Shown: one piece after another, positions 1-7,915 of the stretch
Layout of the letters: the number at the start of each line of letters is the position of its first letter
Position numbering within the stretch: the first letter of the stretch is position 1
NCBI GenBank assembly: GCA_963578825.1
Contig: CAUZDW010000004.1
Span: 95,948 to 159,947, forward strand
Reading direction: 5' to 3'
Length of the DNA: 64,000 bases
DNA from: JAJDNS01 sp963578825
GTDB lineage: Bacteria > Acidobacteriota > Vicinamibacteria > Fen-336
Position numbers and translations under genes: made by a program
The notes under the pieces: generated by a model
Database searches by the model: none
Seen by the model: the letters and a program-made list of their open reading frames with translations, nothing else
Told to the model about the DNA's origin: nothing

Positions 1-207
1 ACCGACCAAGTCGTCGTCTTCGAGGAGGACGACGTGAGCCGCCTGATCCAGATGCTCCGACCCGACGTCCATTGCAAGGGGACGGACTACACGGAGGAGA
101 CGGTCCCCGAGCGGGCGGTGGTCCTCTCCTACGGGGGCCGGGTCGCCATCGTCGGCGATCCCAAGGACCACGACACCCGCCACCTTCTCGCGAGGATCCG
201 CGGGTGA
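1..207 (+). CDS. rfaE2: D-glycero-beta-D-manno-heptose 1-phosphate adenylyltransferase, C-terminal part
   Basis: The gene is open from the first base and stops at TGA 205-207; about 68 residues are visible. The tail holds a KGTDYTEETVPE segment and a GGRVAIVGDPKDHDT segment, which match the end of the RfaE/HldE nucleotidyltransferase domain that makes ADP-heptose for lipopolysaccharide core. The next gene, a family 9 glycosyltransferase that would use such a donor, starts inside this stop codon (GTGA), so the two are probably translationally coupled. Whether the full protein is the separate adenylyltransferase or the bifunctional HldE cannot be seen because the 5' part is outside the window. 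Confidence 0.8.
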   Translation, partial: TDQVVVFEEDDVSRLIQMLRPDVHCKGTDYTEETVPERAVVLSYGGRVAIVGDPKDHDTRHLLARIRG

Positions 208-1229
208 AAGCGGTCATCGTCCGGCTCTCGTCGATCGGGGACGTGGTGCACACCCTCCCCACCCTGGCCGCCCTCAGGAACGGGGGATGGGAGGTCGGAT
301 GGGTCGTCGAGCCGGCGTCCCGAGTTCTCCTCGAAGGGAACCCCGTGCTCGATCAGGTCGTGGCGGCGCCGGGGGCGAAGGCTTTCAAGTGGACGGAGGC
401 CCGATCGGCGGTTCGGGCGCTCAGACGTCGGCGCTACGACGTCGCCCTGGAGTTCCAGGGGCTGTGGAAATCGGCGGGGTGGGCGCGGCTCGCCGGGGCG
501 GGTCGCGTGATCGGGTACGCTCGTCCGTGGCGTCGAGAGCCGGCGTCGGCGCTGCTCCTCGGCGAGCGTGCCGAGCTGCCCGCCGGGATCGATCACGTGA
601 TCGACAAGAACCTCGCGCTCCTCCGCCCGCTGGGTATCGAGGCGGTGGGGCTGCGCGAGTTTCCGCTCCCCCCGAGCCCCGAGGCGGCGGCCCGGGTCGA
701 TCGGAGCGTGAAGGAGATGGACGGTGACGTCGCGCTCCTCAATCCAGCTGGCGGCTGGGCCAGCAAGCTGTGGCCGGCGGAGCGATTCGGTGAGGTCGCA
801 ATGGGCCTGCGGGAGCTGGGGCTTCGGTCGATCGTCACGTGGGGTCCCGGGGAGCAGTCGCTGGCCGACCGTGTGGTGGCCGCGTCGGATGGGGTCGCCG
901 AGAGGTCCTTCCCGACGACTCTCCTCGACTACGTCGAGCTGGCTCGCCGGGCCCGCCTCGTCGTCGCGGCCGACACGGGGCCGCTGCATCTGGCCTGCGC
1001 GGTCGGGACACCCGTGGTCGCCCTCTTCGGCCCGACGGATCCGGAGCGCAACGGTCCCTTTGCCGCCGCAGACGTCGTCGTGCGGCGCACGCCCCCGTGT
1101 GCGCCGTGCTACAGCCGGACGTGCCCGCGCCACGCGGGCGTCATGGCCGAGATCCCGGCGGCCGAGGTCCTGGCCGCCGCGGAGCGCCGGCTGGCCATGG
1201 CTCGGGAAAGACAGCCCCATGCCGTCTAG
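204..1229 (+). CDS. Glycosyltransferase family 9 (heptosyltransferase-like)
   Basis: A 341-residue protein, likely transferring heptose from ADP-heptose to lipopolysaccharide inner core at the cytoplasmic face of the inner membrane. The N-terminus has the family signature RLSSIGDVVHTLPTLAAL, the middle has LNPAGGWASKLWPAERF, and the C-terminal half has the donor-binding region VAADTGPLHLACAVGTPVVALFGPTDPE. I chose GTG 204 because it overlaps the stop of the heptose adenylyltransferase gene and because the conserved fold begins within a few residues; an in-frame extension back to 72 only reads antisense-like Arg/Gly-rich sequence. Length fits WaaC/WaaF; which of the two it resembles cannot be told from motifs alone. 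Confidence 0.88.
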   Translation: MKAVIVRLSSIGDVVHTLPTLAALRNGGWEVGWVVEPASRVLLEGNPVLDQVVAAPGAKAFKWTEARSAVRALRRRRYDVALEFQGLWKSAGWARLAGAGRVIGYARPWRREPASALLLGERAELPAGIDHVIDKNLALLRPLGIEAVGLREFPLPPSPEAAARVDRSVKEMDGDVALLNPAGGWASKLWPAERFGEVAMGLRELGLRSIVTWGPGEQSLADRVVAASDGVAERSFPTTLLDYVELARRARLVVAADTGPLHLACAVGTPVVALFGPTDPERNGPFAAADVVVRRTPPCAPCYSRTCPRHAGVMAEIPAAEVLAAAERRLAMARERQPHAV

Positions 1230-1746
1230 GGACCGCGTGCCGGCCGGCTGGTTGATCGGTGTGATCGTCGTCGTCCTGGCGCGTCCGACCCTTCTATCGA
1301 TGGCCATCGGCCTGCCGCTCGTGGCGATCGGCGAGATGATCCGTATCTGGGCCTCGGGACACATCGAGAAGACGAAGGTCCTGGCAACCGGGGGTCCCTA
1401 CGCGCACTGCCGCCACCCGCTCTACGTCGGCAGCCTCTTCATCGCCCTCGGGGCCGCGATCGCCTCCGCCAGCGTCTGGGTCGTGCTGGCGGTGGCCGCC
1501 TACTTCGTGGCCTTCTTCCCCTCCGTCATGCGCGAGGAATCGGACTTCCTGGCACGGAAGTTCCCGGAAGAGCATGCGGCGTGGATGGCTGTGGTGCCGC
1601 CGTTCATCCCCCGCCTCACTCCTGGCGGGTCAAGCTCCTCCCGTTTCCAGTGGAGCGGCGTCAGCCGCAATCGCGAGTGGCGCACGGTCGTGGCTCTGCC
1701 CCTGATCGCGATCCTTCCCTACGCGCGACGCTGGCTCGACGTCTGA
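1219..1746 (+). CDS. Isoprenylcysteine carboxyl methyltransferase-like membrane protein
   Basis: A 175-residue protein starting at ATG 1219, eleven bases inside the end of the glycosyltransferase gene, so it belongs to the same operon. It has several hydrophobic segments (about residues 12-38 and 60-95) and the ICMT/PEMT-type region with GPYAHCRHPLYVGSLFIALG followed by an EESDFLARKFPEEHAAW segment; these bind S-adenosylmethionine in the family. The C-terminal end is again hydrophobic. The family methylates diverse substrates, and the true substrate here is unknown; linkage to lipopolysaccharide genes suggests an envelope molecule. Confidence 0.72.
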   Translation: MPSRDRVPAGWLIGVIVVVLARPTLLSMAIGLPLVAIGEMIRIWASGHIEKTKVLATGGPYAHCRHPLYVGSLFIALGAAIASASVWVVLAVAAYFVAFFPSVMREESDFLARKFPEEHAAWMAVVPPFIPRLTPGGSSSSRFQWSGVSRNREWRTVVALPLIAILPYARRWLDV

Positions 1747-1769
1747 AAAAGGACGACGGCGGGATCGTC

Positions 1770-2290
1770 CTACTCGTGCTCGCCAGGATGGGAGCACCCC
1801 GGGTAGCCCTCGAAGAACGTGTCCCCGGTCCAGCCCAGCTCCTTCATGCCGACCTCGGACGAGTAGTAGGCCCCGGCCACCCAGCCCTTGAGATGGGCGA
1901 GGGAGTCGCCCAGGTCCGGATCCCGCGATTCCGGCGTCTCGGGAATTGCGAACCATCCCCAGTCGCGGTGACCCTTCGGGTGGGCGCGCTCCGCGGCCGC
2001 GCCAGCCTCGAGGACCTCGTGCTGCTCGGCCTCGGTCAACCCGACGAACGGCCGCTCGAATCGCCGGAGCGACTCGGCCTCGAACGCCGCGAGGGCTGTC
2101 AGGAACCCGCTCCGGGCCTCACGGGTGTCGACGCTCAACAGCAGGTCGACGAAGCGGCTGACACGGGCCTCGGTCGAACCCGGCACGATGCGCTCGCCGA
2201 GGGCGGCCAGCGTTTCGTCCTGATGGGGTGAGAGAAACGCCGGCGTCCACTCGCCCGCCGCCACCACCCGGTCGGAGGCCGCGACGGCGG
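1770..2290 (-). pseudogene. Gluconate 2-dehydrogenase subunit 3-like protein, 5' end lost
   Basis: The recognisable part runs from an AAGEWTPAFLSPHQDET segment near position 2265 down to the stop at 1770, with RIVPGS, FVDLLLSV and a C-terminal KELGWTGDTFFEGYPGC segment. These are typical of the small Tat-exported subunit that partners membrane GMC dehydrogenases. The twin-arginine leader expected upstream is absent: the frame instead reads through sequence that on the other strand is the interior of a GMC oxidoreductase. Normally the two genes are adjacent on the same strand with this one first; here they face away from each other, so both appear cut at one breakpoint near 2280-2295. The open frame runs back to 2369 but that extension is antisense to the neighbour. 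Confidence 0.6.
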
Positions 2291-3279
2291 CACCGGTCTT
2301 CAACTCCGCCTTCACCACGGTCGCCGACGCTGTGGACACGGGGCGGTGCACACACGTCCCGAACGCCATGGTCTACAAGGTGCTGATGGACCGGGACGAG
2401 AACCAGGCCCGGGGCGTCCTCTACGTGGACCGGAACACCCGCGAGACACGGGAGGTGCGCGGGCGGGTGGTGATCCTCTGCGCCCAGGCCCTCGAGTCCG
2501 TGCGGATCATGCTCAACTCCGCCGATCGGCGCCGCCCGAACGGCCTCGGCAACTCGAGCGGCGCCCTGGGCCACTACCTGATGGATCACGTGTGGGTGGC
2601 CGGCGGGGCAGCTGGCGACTTTCCGGATCTTCACGGAACACCCAGCGTGAACGGTCCGAACCGACCGAACGGCATATACGTCATCCGCTTCCGGAACACC
2701 AAGGACGGCCCGCGGACGAAGGAGTTCCTCCGCGGCTACGGCTTCCAGGGCGGCTCCTCCACGGGCTTCAACCTGGGCGCTCTGGGCTACGGCCAGACCT
2801 TCAAGGACTCGCTCCGGGACCCGGTCACGACCCTGCGTCTTGGAGGTTTCGGCGAGTGTCTGCCTCGATGGGAGAACTTCGTCGAGCTTGATGCCGGGGT
2901 GGCCGACACGTACGGCATCCCCGTGCTCCGGATCAAGATGACCTGGGGCCCGAGCGAGCACGCGATGATCGACGACCAGGCGGTCACGGCCGCGGAGATG
3001 ATGGAGGCCGCCGGCGCCCGGGACGTCGAGGCGTTCACGCTCCACGATCGTGAGCCGGGCCGCGGCATCCACGAGGTGGGCATCGCGCGAATGGGGACGA
3101 ATCCTCGCACATCGGTGCTCAACGGCTTCCAGCAGAGGCACGACGTGGCCAACCTCTTCGTCATGGACGGGTCCGGGTTCACGTCGAGCGCCTGCCAGAA
3201 CCCGACGCTCACCATCATGGCCCTCGCCGTCCGCTCCTCCGACTACGTCCTCGAGCAGATGCGGTCCGGCGATCTGTAA
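2287..3279 (+). pseudogene. GMC oxidoreductase (choline/gluconate dehydrogenase-like), C-terminal half only
   Basis: The frame holds about 330 residues of a flavin-dependent GMC oxidoreductase: DTGRCTH and AMVYKVLMDRD, the VVILCAQALESVRIMLNS flavin-domain segment, and the C-terminal active-site region HEVGIARMGTNP with GSGFTSSACQNPTLTIM, whose His and Asn are the catalytic pair. The family is normally about 520-570 residues; the N-terminal FAD-binding GxGxxG part is missing. The first possible start (GTG 2332) lies inside a conserved region, so it is unlikely to make an active enzyme. The breakpoint near 2280-2295 joins it head to head with the remnant of its usual small-subunit partner. Confidence 0.7.
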
Positions 3280-3360
3280 AAGCGGGGGGCGCTCGCGAGC
3301 GCGCCGGTATAGACTGCGGCCCCGCCCGGCACGACAACCGGGCCGGTCTCCGGAGGATCC

Positions 3361-4491
3361 ATGGGACGACGAGTGAGCCGTCGAGAATTTGTAAGGGCCG
3401 GCGCAGGGGCCACCGTGGTCGCGGCCGTGCCCTCCGCGGCGGCCGCGCCGACCGTCCTGGTTCGGAAGGCCACGCCGCCGGTCGTCATCGCCTCCGCCAA
3501 CGGCCACACGTTCAGAAACGGTGGCCCACGGACCTGCGTCGAGGAGGCCCACGCACGCCTCGTCGCCGGGGAGGACGTCCTCGACGCCCTCATAGCCGGC
3601 GTCAACATCGTCGAGCTCGATCCGGATGAGATGGGCGTGGGATACGGCGGCCGGCCCAACGCCGACGGGGTGGTGCAGCTCGACTCGTGCTGCATGCACG
3701 GCCCAAAGAAGCGGGCCGGCGGGGTGGCCGCCCTCGAGGGCGTGCGGACCCCGTCCCTCGTGGCGAAAGCCGTCATGGAGAAGACCGATCACCATCTGCT
3801 CGTGGGCGGCGGTGCCGGGCAGTTCGCTCGCCAGATGGGGTTCGAGGTCGAGGACGATCTCAACACCGAGGGCTCCCGGGCGAGCTGGCTCGAGTGGAGG
3901 CATCGGATCGATCCCGGCCACTGGCTCGATCCCGAGAAGCGGTCCCGTGCGGGAGAAGAAGCGACCCGGGCGATGGTCGCCGAGGGCCTGCTCGATGCCG
4001 GCAGCCGCCTGGGCACGATCAACTGCGACGGCGTCGGCACCAATGGCGACGTCTGCGGGGTCACCACGACGAGCGGACTGGCCTTCAAGATCCCCGGCCG
4101 CGTGGGCGACTCTCCAATCCTCGGCGCCGGCCTTTGGGTGGACGGGGAGGTCGGGGCCGCGGGCTCCACGGGCCGTGGTGAGGCAAACCTCTACAACCTC
4201 TGCTCGTTCTTCATTGTGGAGCAGCTGCGTCAGGGTCGTGCGCCCAAGGATGCCGCAATGGAGGTGCTTCGCCGGGTCAAGGCGAACACAGTCGAGAAGC
4301 GGCTGCTCAACGCCGACGGCAATCCCGACTTCCAGCTCACGTTCTACGTGGTCAACCGGGCGGGGGAGTATGCCAGTGTGGCGATGTATGCCTCGGACGG
4401 GGACGGCCCGAAGGAGTTCGCCGTCTGTACCGAAAACGGTGGTGAGCGGCTGCCCGTCGAGTCGCTCCTGGATAGGGAGCTGGCCTCATGA
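3361..4491 (+). CDS. N4-(beta-N-acetylglucosaminyl)-L-asparaginase / isoaspartyl peptidase family
   Basis: A 376-residue Ntn-hydrolase precursor. It opens with a Tat signal (SRREFVRAGAGATVVAA) and an Ala-rich cleavage region, so it should be exported to the periplasm. The self-processing Thr is at about residue 219 (GTIN), followed by the GVTTTSGLAFKIPGRVGDSP region that lines the active site in human aspartylglucosaminidase. The family hydrolyses glycosylated asparagine or isoaspartyl peptides. Its stop overlaps the start of the M13 peptidase (ATGA), so the two secreted hydrolases form one operon. The His/Asp usually before the catalytic Thr is replaced by Gly, a known variation among bacterial homologues as far as I can judge. 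Confidence 0.85.
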   Translation: MGRRVSRREFVRAGAGATVVAAVPSAAAAPTVLVRKATPPVVIASANGHTFRNGGPRTCVEEAHARLVAGEDVLDALIAGVNIVELDPDEMGVGYGGRPNADGVVQLDSCCMHGPKKRAGGVAALEGVRTPSLVAKAVMEKTDHHLLVGGGAGQFARQMGFEVEDDLNTEGSRASWLEWRHRIDPGHWLDPEKRSRAGEEATRAMVAEGLLDAGSRLGTINCDGVGTNGDVCGVTTTSGLAFKIPGRVGDSPILGAGLWVDGEVGAAGSTGRGEANLYNLCSFFIVEQLRQGRAPKDAAMEVLRRVKANTVEKRLLNADGNPDFQLTFYVVNRAGEYASVAMYASDGDGPKEFAVCTENGGERLPVESLLDRELAS

Positions 4492-6515
4492 TCATCCGAT
4501 TCGCGTGTGCCGTCCTGCTGGGTGCGGCGCTCACGGTGTCCGCCGCCGCCGAGGAGTACAAGACCAACGCCCGGGGTCTCGATCGCCGGAACCTCGACTT
4601 CTCCGTCGCCCCGTGCACGGACTTCTACCAGTACGCGAACGGCGGCTGGCTCCCGCGCAACCCCATTCCCGAGGACCAGAGTCGCTGGAGCATCACCTCC
4701 GAGATGCGGGAGCGGAACTACGAGCTGCTGCGCGACATTCTCGAGCAGGCCGTGAAAGCCGACGCCGAGGGCGGCACCAACAAGCGCAAGGTGGCGGATT
4801 TCTGGTCGACGGCCATGGACACCGAGGCCATCGAGAAGGCGGCCCTGGCGCCCCTGGCCGGTGACCTGGAGCGCATTGCCTCTCTCGGGAGCACGGCCGA
4901 CGTTCCGGTCTTCCTCCGCGATATGCACGCGGAGGGAGCGACCCTGCTCTTCGACATCGACGTGGATCAAGACCTGAAGAACAGCACGCAGTACATCGTC
5001 TACGCGACCCAGGGGGGCCTCGGCCTGCCGGACCGGGACTACTACCTGCGCAAAGACGAGGAGTCCGCGGCGCTGCGTGGGAAGTACGTTGCCCACGTTG
5101 GGCGCATGCTGCAGCTGCTCGGTGACGACTCAGCCGAGGCGGAGTCCGCGGCGAAGGCGATCCTGGGCCTGGAGACCGCCCTGGCCGAGGCGTCTCTCAC
5201 GAGGGTGGAGCTGCGCGATCCCCAGAACTACTACAACATCCAGACGGTCGCTGAGGCGGACGAGGCCACGCCGGCGTTCGACTGGGCGGTGTACTTCGAC
5301 CGCCTCGGCCTGGGGGATCTGGAGAGCTTCTCCTACGCCCACCCGAAATTCTTTGCTGCCATGAACGAGGCCCTCGGCGACGTCCCGTTGGGCACGTGGA
5401 AGAGCTATCTCCGCTGGCACACCGTCAACGCCTTCTCGCCCTATCTGAACGAGGAGCTGGTGAACGCCGATTTCGACTTCTACGGCACCGAGCTCCGGGG
5501 CACGCCCTCCCAGCGGCCCCGGTGGAAGCGCGTCGTCGATCAGACGAGCCGGAGCATGGGTGAGGCGCTGGGTCAGGTCTACGTCGAGCAGGCTTTTCCT
5601 CCGGACACGAAGAAGCGCGCCGACGAGATGATCGAGAACCTGAGAGCCATTGTGAAATCACGCCTCGAGGGGCTCGAGTGGATGAGCGACGAGACCAGGG
5701 CCCGCGCTCTGGAGAAGCTGGCGACCTTCTCCTCGAAGATCGGCTACCCGGACGAGTGGAGGGACTACTCGAAGCTGGAGGTGGGCACTGACAGCTACCT
5801 GGCCAACGTCCGGAGCGCCGCGGCCTTCGAGCTGCGCCGGAACCTGGACAAGATCGGCAAGCCCATCGACCGCAACGAGTGGGGCATGCCACCCCAGACG
5901 GTGAACGCCTACTACAACCCGGTGATGAATGAGATCGTGTTTCCCGCGGCCATCATGCAGCCCCCGTTCTTCGACGGGGAGATCGACGATCCCGTGAACT
6001 ATGGCGGTATGGGCGCGGTGATCGGTCACGAGTTCATGCACGGCTTCGACGACAAGGGCAGCCAGTTCGACGCCCAGGGCAACATGGCCAACTGGTGGAC
6101 CGGCGAGGACCGAAGGCTCTTCGAAGAGCGCACCCAGAAGCTCGTCACCCAGTACGGCGACTACGTGGCCGTCGACGACCTGCACGTCAACGGGAAGCTC
6201 ACCCTGGGGGAGAACATCGGCGATCTGGCCGGCCTGACCATGGCCTATCACGCCCTGAAGGCCGCGCTCGAGAAGAACGATCCCGGCGTGATTGACGGCT
6301 TCACTCCCGACCAGCGCTTCTTCCTTTCCTGGGCCCAGGTGTGGCGGGCCAACGTTCGCCCCGAGGACGTCAAGCTCCAGGTGAACACCGACCCGCACTC
6401 GCCGGCCAGGTTCCGGGTACTCGGCCCGTTGTCGAACATGCCCGAGTTCGCCGAGGCCTTCGGCTGCGAGGAGGAGAGCCCCATGGTGCGTTCCGACCGC
6501 GCCGACGTCTGGTAG
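4488..6515 (+). CDS. M13 family zinc metallopeptidase (neprilysin/PepO-like)
   Basis: A 675-residue secreted peptidase with an N-terminal signal peptide (residues 1-20, cleavage after SAAAEE region). The zinc site is HEFMH at residues 514-518 with the second ligand in GENIGD (Glu575, Asp579), and NAYYNPVMNEIVFPAA upstream is the family's substrate-binding strand. The protein ends in VW as M13 enzymes do. Full length for the family, with no break. It starts inside the stop codon of the asparaginase-like gene, which suggests coupled translation and a joint role in digesting peptides or glycopeptides outside the cytoplasm. Confidence 0.93.
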   Translation: MIIRFACAVLLGAALTVSAAAEEYKTNARGLDRRNLDFSVAPCTDFYQYANGGWLPRNPIPEDQSRWSITSEMRERNYELLRDILEQAVKADAEGGTNKRKVADFWSTAMDTEAIEKAALAPLAGDLERIASLGSTADVPVFLRDMHAEGATLLFDIDVDQDLKNSTQYIVYATQGGLGLPDRDYYLRKDEESAALRGKYVAHVGRMLQLLGDDSAEAESAAKAILGLETALAEASLTRVELRDPQNYYNIQTVAEADEATPAFDWAVYFDRLGLGDLESFSYAHPKFFAAMNEALGDVPLGTWKSYLRWHTVNAFSPYLNEELVNADFDFYGTELRGTPSQRPRWKRVVDQTSRSMGEALGQVYVEQAFPPDTKKRADEMIENLRAIVKSRLEGLEWMSDETRARALEKLATFSSKIGYPDEWRDYSKLEVGTDSYLANVRSAAAFELRRNLDKIGKPIDRNEWGMPPQTVNAYYNPVMNEIVFPAAIMQPPFFDGEIDDPVNYGGMGAVIGHEFMHGFDDKGSQFDAQGNMANWWTGEDRRLFEERTQKLVTQYGDYVAVDDLHVNGKLTLGENIGDLAGLTMAYHALKAALEKNDPGVIDGFTPDQRFFLSWAQVWRANVRPEDVKLQVNTDPHSPARFRVLGPLSNMPEFAEAFGCEEESPMVRSDRADVW

Positions 6516-6539
6516 ACGGCCGAAGGGAGCCATGGCGGA

Positions 6540-6566
6540 GGGGGGCCCGCCGGAGCGGGCCCCCCC
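6540..6566. terminator. Strong GC hairpin after the M13 gene
   Basis: An eleven-base-pair stem of six G, three C and GC closes a CGGA tetraloop about 25 bases after the M13 stop. There is no T tract on either side, so it could act as a factor-assisted terminator or transcript stabiliser. It lies between the M13 gene and a leftward gene remnant, so it could serve both strands. Confidence 0.5.
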
Positions 6567-6584
6567 TCGCTGCAGCCCTGGCTA

Positions 6585-6695
6585 GCGAATCCGCCGGATG
6601 CTGACCTTCGCCACGGGGTTCCGCCAATCGCGGCTGGGGGCGTCGAAGTCGCCGACGCCGTGGATCCCCTCGTGAACCCTGACAAAGCCCTCTTC
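6585..6695 (-). pseudogene. Remnant of the C-terminal end of an unrecognised protein
   Basis: On the minus strand about 37 codons read GFVRVHEGIHGVGDFD and SRDWRNPVAKVSIRRIR before a TAG stop at 6582-6584. The composition is protein-like (alternating beta pattern, no Arg/Gly/Pro excess), unlike the frame further upstream, which looks random. I think it is the end of an exported beta-sandwich protein whose remainder has been lost, but I cannot name the family with certainty. Confidence 0.3.
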
Positions 6696-6748
6696 GCCGC
6701 GCTGAGCGGCGACGCCCCGCCGCGGTATCCTTCGGGCTCGGAGAGCTG

Positions 6749-7528
6749 ATGGTGGGCCACGCACACTGGTCAGAGCGGATCGACGACCTGGTCACGGGTG
6801 AGCTCCCGGAGGGCCAACGCGAGGAGCTCGAGCGCCACCTCTCGTCCTGCGAGGCGTGCCAGGCCGAGCTCGACGCGCTCCGGGCGCTGCGGGGGGCGAC
6901 GCGCCAACTGGCCGCCACCGCAGCCGTCCCCGCCGGGCTCGACGCGGACGTTCGGGCAGCCCTGGACGGCGCCCCCCGTGTGTCGCCACGCCCGGCTCGC
7001 TCGCGAGGGACGTGGCTGGCCGTGGCCGCAGCCGTCATGATCGCCGCGGCCGCTGCGGTCTGGTTCCAGGCCCCGGCGAGCGAGGACCTGCCGGGCGCCG
7101 CCATCCGCAGCTACCAGCTTCACCGCGTGGGACAGCTTCCCCTCGCCATCGAGATCGTGGACGAGGAGGTGCTCCAACGCTTCTTCGAGCGGCAGCTCGC
7201 ATTTCCTGCCCGGGTCATCGATCTGCGGATGATGGAGTACGCCCTGATCGGCGGCCGTGTCCACGAGCTGCAGGGCCGGCCGACGGCGCTCTACACCTAC
7301 CGGGGACCCGATGGACGCATCGTGCTCTGCCAGATGCTCCTCGGAACGCTCGAGGAGCTGCCCCCGGCCGACGAGACGTACGAGGAGCGGGGCTTCACCT
7401 TCCGCGTGTACCGGCGCGGGGAGCGCACGGCCGTCTTCTGGCTCGAGGGCCAGGTGCTGTGCATCCTCGTCTCCGACATGCCCGCGCCCGAGCTCCTCGC
7501 CCTGGCCCGCGAAAAAGACATGGCCTGA
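6749..7528 (+). CDS. Membrane anti-sigma factor with putative zinc-finger (zf-HC2) domain
   Basis: A 259-residue protein. Residues 5-40 form the zinc-binding anti-sigma motif with His30, Cys34 and Cys37 (HxxxCxxC); one transmembrane helix spans about residues 88-107; about 150 residues follow outside the membrane with no motif I recognise. The family sequesters an ECF sigma factor at the inner face of the membrane and releases it on an envelope signal. No sigma factor gene is next to it in the window: upstream is a gene remnant and a hairpin. It may act with a sigma factor encoded elsewhere, or its partner may have been lost with the upstream decay. Confidence 0.75.
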   Translation: MVGHAHWSERIDDLVTGELPEGQREELERHLSSCEACQAELDALRALRGATRQLAATAAVPAGLDADVRAALDGAPRVSPRPARSRGTWLAVAAAVMIAAAAAVWFQAPASEDLPGAAIRSYQLHRVGQLPLAIEIVDEEVLQRFFERQLAFPARVIDLRMMEYALIGGRVHELQGRPTALYTYRGPDGRIVLCQMLLGTLEELPPADETYEERGFTFRVYRRGERTAVFWLEGQVLCILVSDMPAPELLALAREKDMA

Positions 7529-7597
7529 GCGCCCTCGCGGCGCCTCTCGGGCAGACCCGCCTGGGCCACGCACTCCACCGAGCGCGTCGCAACCGCA

Positions 7598-7915
7598 GTG
7601 GCACTCGAAGCTGTGAGAGGATCGACTCGGGAGACGGGACTTCCATCCAGGAGTGAGAGCCTGCCCTTCGTCTACATCCTGCGCTGCCGCGACTCGTCTC
7701 TCTACACCGGGGCGGCGAAGGACCTGCCAGCCCGCGTGCGTAAGCACGAGGCCGGGACAGCCTCGCGCTACACGCGAGCTCGGCGGCCGATCGTCCTCGT
7801 CTGGTCGCGCCGGGTCCGGACCTGGAGTAACGCTCTGCGGGAGGAGCACCGCATCAAGCAACTGAGGAGGAGCGCCAAGGAGGCCCTGGTGGCCGGTGGG
7901 CGCGCCGGTGGCTGA
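7598..7915 (+). CDS. GIY-YIG nuclease-like protein (UPF0213/YhbQ type)
   Basis: The conserved part begins with FVYILRCRDSSLYTGAAKDL near residue 24 and continues to HRIKQLRRSAKEALV, the typical 80-residue single-domain GIY-YIG protein of the YhbQ/UPF0213 group, with LYTG replacing the YIG element and a conserved Arg and Glu downstream. The role of the group is poorly known, probably structure-specific DNA cleavage. The start is uncertain: GTG 7598 gives 105 residues, but the first 22 do not look conserved, so a closer non-ATG start is possible. The end overlaps the start of the ABC-F gene by 20 bases. Confidence 0.75.
   Translation: MALEAVRGSTRETGLPSRSESLPFVYILRCRDSSLYTGAAKDLPARVRKHEAGTASRYTRARRPIVLVWSRRVRTWSNALREEHRIKQLRRSAKEALVAGGRAGG

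Noticed and set aside
129..1364. Long minus-strand open frame opposite the glycosyltransferase
   Set aside because: It is Arg/Pro/His-rich, has no motif, and lies opposite a clear gene; typical for GC-rich DNA.
3289..3302. GCGCTCGCGAGCGC palindrome as an operator
   Set aside because: Perfect but short and fully GC; expected often by chance in such DNA and not repeated near other starts.
2119..3921. 600-codon minus-strand frame
   Set aside because: Antisense to GMC and asparaginase genes, no domain, compositional shadow.
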